The position numbers and the translations under genes were made by a program. A stretch of 12,140 nucleotides of DNA from Rhodopirellula sp. (lineage in GTDB: Bacteria; Planctomycetota; Planctomycetia; Pirellulales; Pirellulaceae). The stretch covers positions 69,952 through 82,091 of the forward strand of contig PAXU01000006.1 in the NCBI GenBank assembly GCA_002714565.1, written 5' to 3'. How positions within the stretch are numbered: the stretch's first letter is position 1; the number at the start of each line of letters is the position of its first letter. Below are positions 1 through 8,220 of the stretch, in pieces. Under the pieces are notes generated by a model, which saw nothing but the letters and a program-made list of their open reading frames with translations, ran no database searches and was not told where the DNA came from.

Positions 1-2472
1 ATTTCCGATTCCAAATCATGGAGCATGCGAGCACCTGTGTTTTTGGAGTCGTATGACCGGGATGATCTTGTGTTATTCCGTGTCCCGCACAAGTACACAC
101 AGTCTGGAGTCATTGATGACCGGCCCATACCGTTTATGGTGAGGGCTATGGGGCGATTCGTGATTCCCAAGGGTACGCAGCAAATCCTGGTACGAGCTAG
201 AAACGGCGCACGATTACAAATCGACGACGCTCAGGTCTTAGACCTACCGTTCTTCAATATCAGTTCCTCAAGCCACGGATCCGTACCCGCAATTGACCGC
301 ACCCTCGCACCTCATATCCGTCCGCTATATCGGGGCGACGCTCAGAAACTAATAACTATTGAAGGCGATGGTGAAGAACATCTATTCGTGTTTGACATGA
401 TTGTTGGTGGTAAAGGTCGTCGACCGGAATGCGGTGAGTCCGGAGTTTACATTGCACCGCCTGGTGAAGATTTCCGTGTTCTTGGCCATGGAGATACCAT
501 CCTGTTGACCGACTACCATTTTCCACCGTATTTTCAGCGCGAATGGCAAGCGATTGAAAAACTAAATCAAACGAAACGAATAGCTGTTTCAAAAAGTGAG
601 GCTGAATACTGGAATAACCGCCACAAGCACGCTGCCATGATCACTCAGTTATTCAAGCCGCTCTCGCAGGCTGGAAGTGAATTTCCGGAGCGCTCCAACA
701 ACCTGATTGATCGTTACCTGAACGACAAATTGGCTGCTTCGAAACTTAAGCCAACTACGCCCTTAAGTGATCGCCAGTTCCTAAGAAAACTGAGTCTTGA
801 TACCACGGGTACCATTCCATCTCCTGAAGTGGTTTCACGACTGCTGAAAAATGAAACTGAAACACGTAGGCAAGATTGGATAGACTTCTTCCTATCTCAA
901 GATGCGTGGGCCGATCATTGGGTGAGTTACTGGCAGGATGTTCTGGCGGAGAACCCCAATATCGTAAATCCAACGCTGAACAATACTGGGCCATTCAGGC
1001 TCTGGATTTATGAAGCACTACTTGATAATCGACCAATTGATCAAATGGTAACGCAACTGATCATGATGGAAGGCAGCAAATATTTTGGTGGTCCGGCCGG
1101 ATTTGAATTGGCAACACAAAATGACGCGCCGATGGCGGCCAAAGCTCACGTGCTGACCCAGGCATTCTTAGGAGTGCAAATGAAATGTGCGCGCTGCCAT
1201 GATGCGCCATTCCATGAATCTACTCAGCAGGATTTATTCGAAATTGCAGCGATGCTGAAGCGTGGTCCACAGGTTGTACCATCAACCAGCAGTGTTCCAT
1301 TGGAGGGGATCAACCCGGAAGATCTCGCTGTTACGATTTCTGTAAAACCAGGTACGAGTATCCAATCACACTGGCCGCTGAAAAACCTTGCATCGGATCG
1401 ATTGCCCGCTGAATTAGTACGTTACAAAGAAGATTCGCGGGCTCAGCTTGCACGAATTATCACTCAACCACTGAATATGCGGTTCAGCCAGGTGATCGTA
1501 AATCGGATGTGGAAAAAGCTAATTGGTTATGGTTTGCGGGAACCAATTAATGATTGGCAGGACTCTACCAGCAGTCACCCCCATTTACTAGACTTCCTGG
1601 CAAGAGAGCTTGCTGGAAACGGATATGATCTCAAACGTCTTGCTCGAACCATATTCGAATCGGACTTGTACCAGCGAACTAGCGCCGACCTTGTAACGAA
1701 TGAAGATGGCCATTCGCTGTTTGCCGGACCAGTTACAAGGCGATTGAGCGCTGAGCAACTCGTAGATTCACTGTTTAGCAGCAGTGGTCAACCATTTGAT
1801 GCTGGTGCCATGAGCGTGGATATCGACGGCGCTAGACGTGTGACCAACTCATTGCACCTCGGGTTTCCAAGACGAGCCTGGCAATTCTCGGATACGTCCA
1901 ACGAACGTGACCGTCCTAGCCTGACCCTGCCCTTCGCCCAACCCTTCGTGACAGTGATGGAACTATTTGGCTGGAACGGCGCTCGCCAAAGCCCAATTAG
2001 CCAGCGGCAAGATGAAATGAATGTGCTTCAACCAGCAATCTTGCATAACGGAATTCTCGCCCAACAGATTACAACCCTAACGGTAGACAGTAACTTTACC
2101 CAGATTGCTCTGCAGTCTGAGACTGTAAATGAATTGCTCGATTCGACATTCCAGCACATCCTTGGACGGACACCATCAATCGCAGAACGCGACCTCATCG
2201 CAACGCTTGTTGCCGACGGATTTGAATCCCGCGTTGTTGATTTGACGTCGACAGAACGAGAGGAGATGGTCTATCCGGATCCGGCACCTAGAAATCTAAT
2301 CTCGTGGTCCAATCACAACAGTAAAGATGCGAACTCAGTAAAACTCGAGCTTCGTAAATACGTAAAGGCCGGACCAAAGCCCACTCCTGAGCTGAATCCT
2401 CAATGGCGGACTCAAATGGAAGATCTGGTCTGGGCCTTATACAATTCACCGGAGTTTGTCTTTTCACCCTAA
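1..2472 (+). CDS. DUF1549/DUF1553 domain protein, 5' end outside the window
   Basis: The frame is open to base 1 with no stop (codons before the ATG at 25 read ISDSKSWS), so the gene most likely begins upstream and 25 is only an internal Met. Numbering from that Met: residues 1-220 form a beta-rich region that may be a PA14-like or other carbohydrate-binding module; DUF1549 runs from about 227 (LIDRYLND) to about 440; DUF1553 runs from about 471 to near the C-terminus, which ends in the typical ALYNSPEFVF. A CxxCH motif (C388-A-R-C391-H392) lies in the conserved 'KCARCHD' stretch of DUF1549. Family members in planctomycetes and verrucomicrobia usually carry an N-terminal cytochrome-like domain, which would lie off the window, and are thought to be exported. 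Their biochemical role is not established. It is followed after 12 bases by a DUF1501 gene, the usual partner, so the two are probably one operon. Family assignment is firm; function is unknown. Confidence 0.93.
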   Translation: MSDSKSWSMRAPVFLESYDRDDLVLFRVPHKYTQSGVIDDRPIPFMVRAMGRFVIPKGTQQILVRARNGARLQIDDAQVLDLPFFNISSSSHGSVPAIDRTLAPHIRPLYRGDAQKLITIEGDGEEHLFVFDMIVGGKGRRPECGESGVYIAPPGEDFRVLGHGDTILLTDYHFPPYFQREWQAIEKLNQTKRIAVSKSEAEYWNNRHKHAAMITQLFKPLSQAGSEFPERSNNLIDRYLNDKLAASKLKPTTPLSDRQFLRKLSLDTTGTIPSPEVVSRLLKNETETRRQDWIDFFLSQDAWADHWVSYWQDVLAENPNIVNPTLNNTGPFRLWIYEALLDNRPIDQMVTQLIMMEGSKYFGGPAGFELATQNDAPMAAKAHVLTQAFLGVQMKCARCHDAPFHESTQQDLFEIAAMLKRGPQVVPSTSSVPLEGINPEDLAVTISVKPGTSIQSHWPLKNLASDRLPAELVRYKEDSRAQLARIITQPLNMRFSQVIVNRMWKKLIGYGLREPINDWQDSTSSHPHLLDFLARELAGNGYDLKRLARTIFESDLYQRTSADLVTNEDGHSLFAGPVTRRLSAEQLVDSLFSSSGQPFDAGAMSVDIDGARRVTNSLHLGFPRRAWQFSDTSNERDRPSLTLPFAQPFVTVMELFGWNGARQSPISQRQDEMNVLQPAILHNGILAQQITTLTVDSNFTQIALQSETVNELLDSTFQHILGRTPSIAERDLIATLVADGFESRVVDLTSTEREEMVYPDPAPRNLISWSNHNSKDANSVKLELRKYVKAGPKPTPELNPQWRTQMEDLVWALYNSPEFVFSP

Positions 2473-2484
2473 TGGGGACGCAAC

Positions 2485-3783
2485 GTGACAATCACTAATC
2501 CATCCAGACGTCAGTTTATGGCTACCGCAGGCGCAGCAGGAGCACTTGCTGCACTCGACGTGTCGCAGGCTCAGGAAGAGTCGCCTTTTGGCTTCGCTCC
2601 GGGCAAGGCTGAACACTGCATTATGATTTGGCTTGGTGGAGGTGCCTGTCACATCGATACCTGGGATCCCAAGCGGCAGGGAGACCCGGCAACCAGAAAA
2701 CCCGGATCAGACTATGCTGCAATTGATACCGCCGTCGATGGCACACAAGTGTGTGAACATCTGGAAAAATGCGCATCGGTCTTAGATCGCATGAACATTG
2801 TGCGCACCACGTATCACGAATTGATCGATGAGCACGCCATTGCCACCAACATGATGCACACAGGACGGCATGTCTCCGGTACGGTTACATATCCCTCGAT
2901 CGGATCACTGATGACGTATCACAAAGGTGCAGTAAATGAATCGGCACCACCGTACGTCTTAATCGGCTACCCAACCGTTTCAAGAAATGCCGGATTCCTT
3001 GGGTCCAAACACGGGTTTGTGTATCTGACCGATACAAGAGAAGGTCCAAGTGGTTTGGCACGTCCAGCTGCTATTACCAATCAGCGACAAAAGCGACGTG
3101 AAGATGCGCTTAAAGCTCTTCGGGATTCCTTCCTGAATAAGCAATCTTCTAAAGTAGTTCAACAATATGACGGCGCTATCGGTCAGGCACTCAAGCTCGC
3201 TAGCCCAGACTTCATGTCCGCATTCAAGTTAGGAAATGAACCTGATGCGCTTCGTGAACAATATGGTGGTGAGTTCGGACAACGATGCCTGTTGTCTCGC
3301 AGACTTGTGGAGCGTGGTGTGAGGTTTATCGAGGTTTCACACAATCTAAACTTCGTAAATGGTACTGGGTGGGACACTCATAACGCCGGTCAAGATGCTC
3401 AGCACCTGCTAATACGTGAGCTCGATAGTGCACTGTCTTCCCTCGTTTTGGATCTGGAGAGTAAGAAACTGCTGGACAAGACACTGATTTGTGTTGCCAC
3501 TGAATTCGGACGACCAGCTGCGTTTGATGGTGGCGGTGGACGTGGCCACCACTCCAAGTGTTTTAGCACTGTCTTAGCCGGAGGCGGACTCCAAAATGGG
3601 CGCACCATTGGTGTCACAGATGAGCTTGGCATGAAAACACTTGAACAGCCTGTTTCTGTTCCTGACCTACATGCTTCCATGCACTATGCGCTTGGAATTA
3701 ATCCAAGGAAGCTGGTATTTGATGATGACCGACCTATCCCGACAACAGATATGGGTACTCCTGTACGTGACTTATTTGTCTAA
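2485..3783 (+). CDS. DUF1501 family protein with Tat signal
   Basis: 432 aa, a normal length for DUF1501. The start is GTG at 2485, with GGGG at 2474-2477 as ribosome-binding site and only 12 bases after the upstream stop. The N-terminus has a twin-arginine export motif (S7-R8-R9-Q-F-M) followed by an Ala-rich hydrophobic stretch, so the protein should be folded in the cytoplasm and exported by Tat. Conserved family blocks are visible: IMIWLGGGACHIDTWDPK (about 46-63), MMHTGRHVSG, a GTGWDTHN block, and TEFGRP followed by a Gly-rich GRGHH segment. DUF1501 is related to the alkaline-phosphatase/sulfatase fold, and the Asp/His residues in these blocks are plausible metal ligands, but no reaction is established. 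Its pairing with the DUF1549/DUF1553 protein is a hallmark of planctomycete genomes and suggests joint action in the periplasm or cell envelope. Confidence 0.94.
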   Translation: MTITNPSRRQFMATAGAAGALAALDVSQAQEESPFGFAPGKAEHCIMIWLGGGACHIDTWDPKRQGDPATRKPGSDYAAIDTAVDGTQVCEHLEKCASVLDRMNIVRTTYHELIDEHAIATNMMHTGRHVSGTVTYPSIGSLMTYHKGAVNESAPPYVLIGYPTVSRNAGFLGSKHGFVYLTDTREGPSGLARPAAITNQRQKRREDALKALRDSFLNKQSSKVVQQYDGAIGQALKLASPDFMSAFKLGNEPDALREQYGGEFGQRCLLSRRLVERGVRFIEVSHNLNFVNGTGWDTHNAGQDAQHLLIRELDSALSSLVLDLESKKLLDKTLICVATEFGRPAAFDGGGGRGHHSKCFSTVLAGGGLQNGRTIGVTDELGMKTLEQPVSVPDLHASMHYALGINPRKLVFDDDRPIPTTDMGTPVRDLFV

Positions 3784-3785
3784 GA

Positions 3786-3817
3786 CACTGTACTTGCTCG
3801 CGTTTTACAGTGGTTTT
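3786..3817 (+). terminator. possible weak terminator after the DUF1501 gene
   Basis: Three bases after the stop codon, CACTGTA (3786-3792) is the exact inverted complement of TACAGTG (3806-3812), leaving a 13-base loop, and GTTTT follows at 3813-3817. The right arm can instead pair with CACTG at 3824-3828, so two foldings compete. The stem is short and AT-rich and the T-run is only four bases, so termination here is possible, not certain. Confidence 0.35.
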
Positions 3818-3861
3818 AAATATCACTGCTGATGAATTCTGCCGCTTGTTGTTTGTACGCG

Positions 3862-3888
3862 CAATTGATTTTTGAAAAATCCCGATAA
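3862..3888 (+). promoter_or_regulatory. candidate sigma-28-type promoter
   Basis: CCCGATAA at 3881-3888 matches 7 of 8 bases of the FliA-type -10 box GCCGATAA. Eleven bases upstream, the -35 position (3862-3869) reads CAATTGAT, a poor match to TAAAGTTT. The same bases also include GATAAT (3884-3889), a 5/6 match to a housekeeping -10 box, without a good -35. If used, the gene for a FliA-family sigma factor would be self-activated with a leader of roughly 255 bases. A 7/8 match is expected by chance at roughly a one-in-seven rate in a stretch this long, so this is weak evidence. Confidence 0.25.
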
Positions 3889-4060
3889 TCTCTAACCAAG
3901 TCGGCGTTCTAGGTCGATTCGCATACCTACGGTACCTCACACATACCGTGAACAACTTATCTACGGAAGATGCGTCCACCGTCTGTAATTTTGGGTCAAT
4001 CGCAGACATCAGCTTCTCCGTGACGCACAACGACGGGCAAAGAGTGTTAAAGATCGTGTA

Positions 4061-4112
4061 CACGGAGAGCGTCTCCGGTGCGCGCACACCGCGACGTCTG
4101 GGGAGCCAGACG
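4061..4112 (+). promoter_or_regulatory. structured block in the sigma-factor leader
   Basis: CGGAGA (4063-4068) pairs exactly with TCTCCG (4072-4077) around a GCG loop. GTGCGCGCAC (4078-4087) is a perfect palindrome. CGTCTGG (4095-4101) pairs exactly with CCAGACG (4106-4112) around a GGAG loop. The second hairpin ends 41 bases before the chosen start codon. Three tight, GC-rich pairings in 52 bases stand out against an otherwise AT-balanced region. They could be an RNA control element or operator sites for a regulator. I do not recognise a named riboswitch class. Confidence 0.45.
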
Positions 4113-4143
4113 GCTGCATGATAATTGTACGCCTGTCTGTCAT

Positions 4144-4150
4144 GGAGGAA
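4144..4150 (+). promoter_or_regulatory. ribosome-binding site that decides the sigma-factor start
   Basis: GGAGGAA lies immediately before the ATG at 4154, leaving five bases between GGAGG and ATG. The two in-frame ATGs further upstream (4118 and 4142) have no comparable site, and the 4118 start would add MIIVRLSVMEEC, which lacks family similarity. Confidence 0.8.
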
Positions 4151-4153
4151 TGT

Positions 4154-4930
4154 ATGGCATCTAAGGTACCTGAAGAGGTTCTTAAGCTCTGGAAGAGTTA
4201 CAAGACAAAGCCCACCACTGAATTGCGAAACCGGTTGATGACTCAATATCATCCGCTCGTGAAATATCACGGTGAACGGGTTTGGGCTAGACTTCCAGAT
4301 GGTGTAGAGCTGGACGACCTGATCTCTGCAGGAGTGTTTGGACTCATGGATGCGATTGACGCATTCGATTTAACGCGTGGCGTTAAATTCGAAACCTATT
4401 GCGTGCCGCGTATCCGTGGAGCCATGCTCGATGAACTGAGAAGTATGGACTGGGTTCCACGCCTGGTGCGAAGTAAAGCGACTAAGCTCAATACCGCAAC
4501 GAAAAAAATGGAAGATAAACTGGGACGACCCGCAACTCCGCAGGAACTGGCCGAGTTCATGGAACTTACTGTTCCTGAACTTGAAAAGATGATGCGAGAT
4601 GCGAACGCTGTTAGCCTGATCAGCCTAAATAAAAAGTGGTATCAGACAGACAGTGAAAAGGATGTCAGCGAAATCGATATCCTCGATGATAAGAAGGGCG
4701 AAGATCCCACCACGCGTGGTCAGAAATATGATCTGCTGCGTCTGGTAACCAAAGGACTCAACCGTAACGAACGGCTAATTATCATCCTCTATTACTATGA
4801 AGAAATGACTATGAAAGAGATTGGTGCAACGCTTGACCTGAGTGAAAGCCGGGTAAGCCAAATGCACAGTAGCCTCGTTCAGCGACTGCAGGGGCAACTC
4901 GGTGACAGACGTGGAGAATTTGCGGCGTAA
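4154..4930 (+). CDS. FliA/WhiG-family RNA polymerase sigma factor
   Basis: 258 aa from the ATG at 4154, chosen for its GGAGG site; family members are about 230-260 aa. Region 2 spans about 26-103 (LMTQYHPLVKYHGERVW, DDLISAGVFGLMDAIDAFD, VKFETYCVPRIRGAMLDELR) and ends in the FliA-family signature DWVPR at 99-103. Region 3 is about 110-160, with GRPATPQELAEFM. Region 4 is about 195-247, with a helix-turn-helix at 220-241 (MKEIGATLDLSESRVSQMHS). It has no region 1.1, so it is an alternative group 3 sigma factor that directs RNA polymerase to sigma-28-type promoters. In other bacteria this family drives flagellar genes (FliA) or development (WhiG). No flagellar gene or anti-sigma factor is visible here, so its role is open. 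It appears to be transcribed alone, ending at the terminator at 4969-4998. All key regions are intact. Confidence 0.95.
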   Translation: MASKVPEEVLKLWKSYKTKPTTELRNRLMTQYHPLVKYHGERVWARLPDGVELDDLISAGVFGLMDAIDAFDLTRGVKFETYCVPRIRGAMLDELRSMDWVPRLVRSKATKLNTATKKMEDKLGRPATPQELAEFMELTVPELEKMMRDANAVSLISLNKKWYQTDSEKDVSEIDILDDKKGEDPTTRGQKYDLLRLVTKGLNRNERLIIILYYYEEMTMKEIGATLDLSESRVSQMHSSLVQRLQGQLGDRRGEFAA

Positions 4931-4964
4931 TCCACGTCAATCCCAAGACCGATCCTGCTGAAAA

Positions 4965-4998
4965 AGAAGGGCCATCCGGAATACCGGATGGCCCTTTT
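4965..4998. terminator. strong, probably bidirectional terminator
   Basis: GGGCCATCCGG (4969-4979) and CCGGATGGCCC (4984-4994) form a perfect 11-bp stem around the loop AATA. TTTT follows at 4995-4998 and an A-rich run (AAAAAGAA, 4961-4968) precedes. The flanking A and T runs extend the pairing, and read from the minus strand they give a U-run, so the same hairpin can stop transcription of both the sigma gene (stop at 4930) and the convergent metalloprotease gene (stop at 5048). Confidence 0.92.
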
Positions 4999-5047
4999 GC
5001 TATGCCTGACTTTTAGGCCGTATCGTTAGGCCAGATTGTAATAAGTG

Positions 5048-7936
5048 TTATTCACCCGTTTCGGCAAAGAACAGGCTAAATCCACCACCACCGCCACCAA
5101 TCTTGTCAGTGTTGTAAATGTAATTGGCATCCAGTGCTTTTTCGATCTGTTCACCAAGTTCAACCATGTGAGCAGAGGTATACGGATCAAGATTCTCTCC
5201 GTTATTCTCAACATAGGTTGCAACCTTAGCAGCAATCGCTCGCAATTGAGCACGTGAAAGATTTGAAATCGGCTTGAATGACTCGTTGCTTCCACGACTA
5301 GCCATGGAGAGATCAATCAGGCGTTTCACATGTTCACGCTGAAGGTTTCTGCGAAGGCTGGAGATCGTTGGCTTACGTGCCGTACCTTTCTCTGCGACTT
5401 CCGCATCTAACTCACCCCAGATTCCGGCTGTTACCGTGTCGAGTAATTCCGGTAATGTGAACGCATCTTCATCTTCTGGAACACGAAGTTCGTTATCAAA
5501 GACGCGTCGCAATGTTGTTGGTGTAAGCACTGACGTCAAAGCTGATGCCTGAATAGCCATCACACGGTCATGAATTGGCCAGTCATAGTCACGTGCGTAA
5601 CTCCGACGCGATTCGCCAGACCACTTTTCAACCGACATGTACTTCAGGATCTCTGGGCTCAATCCATAGGCTGAATCTTGGAATGCATTATCGATAATGA
5701 ATTTCAGTGCTTCACGCTGCTTTTCAGCTGAAACAACCGTAAGCGGAGCACGATCACCTGGATCGCCTTTCTTGTCACGGACAACGTGAATGCCACCAAG
5801 CCAGTTGGCCATCATGCTGATCGCACGTGATTGCATACCAAGTGTGATCTCATAACCACGACGTGCTTTGCCCCAGCTTTCGCCTTTACCTACAAAGTGG
5901 TCAGTGAGATGGCCTCGATGTAAATGTGCAAGCTTCACTCTTTCATTCGCATATTTGATCGGCTCTTTTCCGAAATCGTAAATGCGTGCGAGAGGATCTG
6001 GGCCATCGAGATCTTCGTCCGTTGCATAAGCTAACTCCGGTTCGTTTACGCGTTTGAGTATCGAAGAAAGGTCGTTTGTAAATGAATAGCCATATTCCAC
6101 TGCCCAATAGTCATATGGTCCAAGTCCAATCATGTTGTAGTCACCTTGAGCATCACCAGCTTCAACTCGGAAGTTGGTTCCGACGTAGTCCATTACGCTT
6201 CCAGCATTTGGTTTGCCATGTGCATCCTTTGAATTAACTTCCTCCAGGGAATAGACAGATGATGCCTTGAAGTTATGACGAAGGCCAATCGTGTGCCCAA
6301 CTTCGTGAGCGACAACGTGAGCTAGCTGTGGCCCGATATATGATTCAGGCATACCGTCAATAATGACCACTTCGGGCTTCTCTTCCTTCTCCTCCTTTTC
6401 TTCCTTCTCTTCCTTTTCGTCCTCTTTATCAGCGTCATCGCCCTCTTTTGCTTCTTCCTGAAGAGCTCGATTGAATTGCATGGAATACATCATCCGCATC
6501 ATGGCAACGTCCATCGATAAACCTTCAGCCGCCATGCAGCCACCATTGATCTGGCTAACGCGGCCAACCAACCCGTCATACTTGTCGTCACCTAAGAGAG
6601 TGTTATCGACAGTTGCAAACGGGTGCCCGCTAAATGGTAGTTGAGCCTTCTCGAATAACTCCCGACGTACACGTTCGCGGTCACCAGGGTGAGCAAATCT
6701 TACACGAGGATCCCAGTCTGGGTGTTTGGCTAGCCAGGCTAAAGTTTCAGCGCTGTAGCCTTCCATCGCGATCTTTGGAAGTAGTTTGTCGAATTCATAT
6801 TCGAAATAGCGAATCCAGCCATCCGTAAGGATAATATCCGCATCTAAAATCTCGCCAGTCATCGGATTAACACGACTCGGACCAATTGCTGTCCCTTCAT
6901 CATTGTTTAACCAACGTACAAAGTTATAGCGAACATCTTCTGGATCCTTGTCCATATGTGCACCTGTTTGAGCGTCCTGATAGTAAACCTCAATCGCATT
7001 TGAGATTCCGACCTTTTCAAACGCGTCATTCCAGTACAACACACCTTCTCGAACCCATCGTCGATAACGAACTGGTGTTGTGTGTTCGATATAGAAAACA
7101 ATTGGGTTCTTCGGTGGACTCACCTTTAGCGATGAGTCCCGTTTCTCAAGATGCCAGCGGTTGATAAAACGCACATTGGTTTCATCATCGGAGTATTTTC
7201 CATAGTCACTATAGATCGTTGTAAAGTATCCGACTCGTGCATCTGCTTTACGGGGTTTATAAGTTGACTTCATCGGTAACTCACTAATGCTGTAGTGAAG
7301 TGACTGTAGCTTGCCACTCGCCGAGGGAATCTCAAATGCTACTTCGATGTTCTGCGGAAATGCTTTGGCAACCTGAATAGCAAAAATTCCAATATGCTCG
7401 CGATTGATCGCACTTAGGCCAAAGAACTTCGTCGCCTTGCCTACGAGCAAGTAGTCAAGGTCGATGATAGGTCCACCACCTGGCCCGATTGTGACAATTG
7501 GTACGTTTAGAATTACTGAGTCGGTAAAGAGTCTCTTGATGGATGATACCGATTCCGGTTCACCACTGGAGCGAATATCCAATTCAGGTGCTATCAACGC
7601 CAATTTCTTGTCATACCGTCGCCAGTACACCAGTTGATCATTCCCCTGTAACCCGGCACGTTTGTCACCACTAGCCTGCGTTAATGCAATGAAGTACTTC
7701 TTCGCCATGTAATTTGGAGGAAGCTCAGCAAAAATCTGGTTATCCTTTTTGCGGACGTACAACGTGTATAAGCTTCTTACACCATCAGCAGTCGATACGA
7801 CTTTGTCATATCCCTTTAGAACTTCCGTAAACGGTGGAAATTCGGGTTTTGGTGGCGCCGGAGCATCCTGAGCTTGGATGCTTGGTGAGATTAGAACTGC
7901 AGTGAGAAGTACAAGTGTTCTGGTAAGACGCATCAT
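5048..7936 (-). CDS. secreted zinc metalloprotease, DUF5117/DUF5118/DUF4953 type
   Basis: 962 aa from the ATG at 7936, which has GGAGG at 7948-7952 and begins a clear signal peptide (MMRLTRTLVLLTAVLISPSIQA). The frame is open up to 8086, but that extension has no export or family features. The N-terminal part (about 50-450) matches the DUF5118 and DUF5117 regions (LYVRKKDNQIFAELPP, YFIALTQASGDKRAGLQ). The catalytic part carries the extended zinc site H544-E-V-G-H548-T-I-G-L-R-H554-N, of the HExxHxxGxxH metzincin type: three His ligands plus the catalytic Glu. Just before it lies a charged Lys/Glu tract (494-520). The C-terminus has six consecutive glycines followed by a short hydrophobic tail. 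The protein should act in the periplasm or outside the cell as an endopeptidase; the substrate is unknown. It lies 284 bases downstream of the sulfatase on the same strand and probably has its own promoter. Confidence 0.93.
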   Translation of the reverse strand: MMRLTRTLVLLTAVLISPSIQAQDAPAPPKPEFPPFTEVLKGYDKVVSTADGVRSLYTLYVRKKDNQIFAELPPNYMAKKYFIALTQASGDKRAGLQGNDQLVYWRRYDKKLALIAPELDIRSSGEPESVSSIKRLFTDSVILNVPIVTIGPGGGPIIDLDYLLVGKATKFFGLSAINREHIGIFAIQVAKAFPQNIEVAFEIPSASGKLQSLHYSISELPMKSTYKPRKADARVGYFTTIYSDYGKYSDDETNVRFINRWHLEKRDSSLKVSPPKNPIVFYIEHTTPVRYRRWVREGVLYWNDAFEKVGISNAIEVYYQDAQTGAHMDKDPEDVRYNFVRWLNNDEGTAIGPSRVNPMTGEILDADIILTDGWIRYFEYEFDKLLPKIAMEGYSAETLAWLAKHPDWDPRVRFAHPGDRERVRRELFEKAQLPFSGHPFATVDNTLLGDDKYDGLVGRVSQINGGCMAAEGLSMDVAMMRMMYSMQFNRALQEEAKEGDDADKEDEKEEKEEKEEKEEKPEVVIIDGMPESYIGPQLAHVVAHEVGHTIGLRHNFKASSVYSLEEVNSKDAHGKPNAGSVMDYVGTNFRVEAGDAQGDYNMIGLGPYDYWAVEYGYSFTNDLSSILKRVNEPELAYATDEDLDGPDPLARIYDFGKEPIKYANERVKLAHLHRGHLTDHFVGKGESWGKARRGYEITLGMQSRAISMMANWLGGIHVVRDKKGDPGDRAPLTVVSAEKQREALKFIIDNAFQDSAYGLSPEILKYMSVEKWSGESRRSYARDYDWPIHDRVMAIQASALTSVLTPTTLRRVFDNELRVPEDEDAFTLPELLDTVTAGIWGELDAEVAEKGTARKPTISSLRRNLQREHVKRLIDLSMASRGSNESFKPISNLSRAQLRAIAAKVATYVENNGENLDPYTSAHMVELGEQIEKALDANYIYNTDKIGGGGGGFSLFFAETGE

Positions 7937-8220
7937 CTTCCGCTTTACCTCCGTCCACAATGTGGAGTCGTTCGGATTAATTGAGTTGGCGACCTGTGCA
8001 ATCAATGCATAAGTGCCTGTTGAATTGTCGTGCTTTGTAAAACAGCGCACACGGCTGATAACGTTTAGATTAATTACTATCAACACTCTGTGAATATTTA
8101 ACGATTGGGTAATTTAGCTAAGATAGCACAGAATTATAGCCGTGCCGCTACCCGTGCCCGTAAATTCCTTATAACCCTACGCTTGGCTCGCAATTAGCCG
8201 TATAGAAATAGCTCGCCCAT
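7937..8220 (-). other. intergenic region between sulfatase and metalloprotease genes
   Basis: 284 bases without a supported gene. On the minus strand it carries a perfect TATAAT (8138-8133), with only a poor -35 (TTACGG) 19 bases upstream, and the metalloprotease ribosome-binding site at 7952-7948. No hairpin with a T-run follows the sulfatase stop, so some read-through from the sulfatase into the protease gene is possible. CCGTGCC occurs twice close together (around 8139-8160), with no clear meaning. Confidence 0.4.

Larger units (their letters stand above)
3784..4153 (+). other. gene-free leader upstream of the sigma factor gene
   Basis: 370 bases with no convincing gene on either strand. 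From left to right it holds the possible terminator of the DUF1501 gene, a sigma-28-like -10 box at 3881-3888, and a compact structured block at 4061-4112 (two perfect hairpins and a 10-base palindrome). The sigma-gene ribosome-binding site is at 4144-4150. A minus-strand open frame that covers most of it has no recognisable family features and runs into both neighbouring genes, so it is not called. The leader most likely carries the promoter and post-transcriptional control of the sigma gene. Confidence 0.6.

Noticed and set aside
1186..1200. c-type cytochrome motif CARCH in the first protein
   Set aside because: This is the conserved cysteine block of DUF1549, present throughout the family; a single CxxCH inside that domain is not evidence of heme binding by itself.
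4118..4153. Upstream ATG starts for the sigma factor
   Set aside because: Neither the ATG at 4118 nor the one at 4142 has a ribosome-binding site. GGAGGAA directly precedes 4154, and homology begins after it.
3734..4270. 178-codon open frame on the minus strand across the sigma-factor leader
   Set aside because: It overlaps the ends of two well-supported genes, its start lies inside the sigma gene, and the translation shows no domain, signal or compositional sign of a real protein.
7937..8086. 50-codon N-terminal extension of the metalloprotease
   Set aside because: The extension would bury the signal peptide, has no family similarity, and the GGAGG site points to the ATG at 7936.
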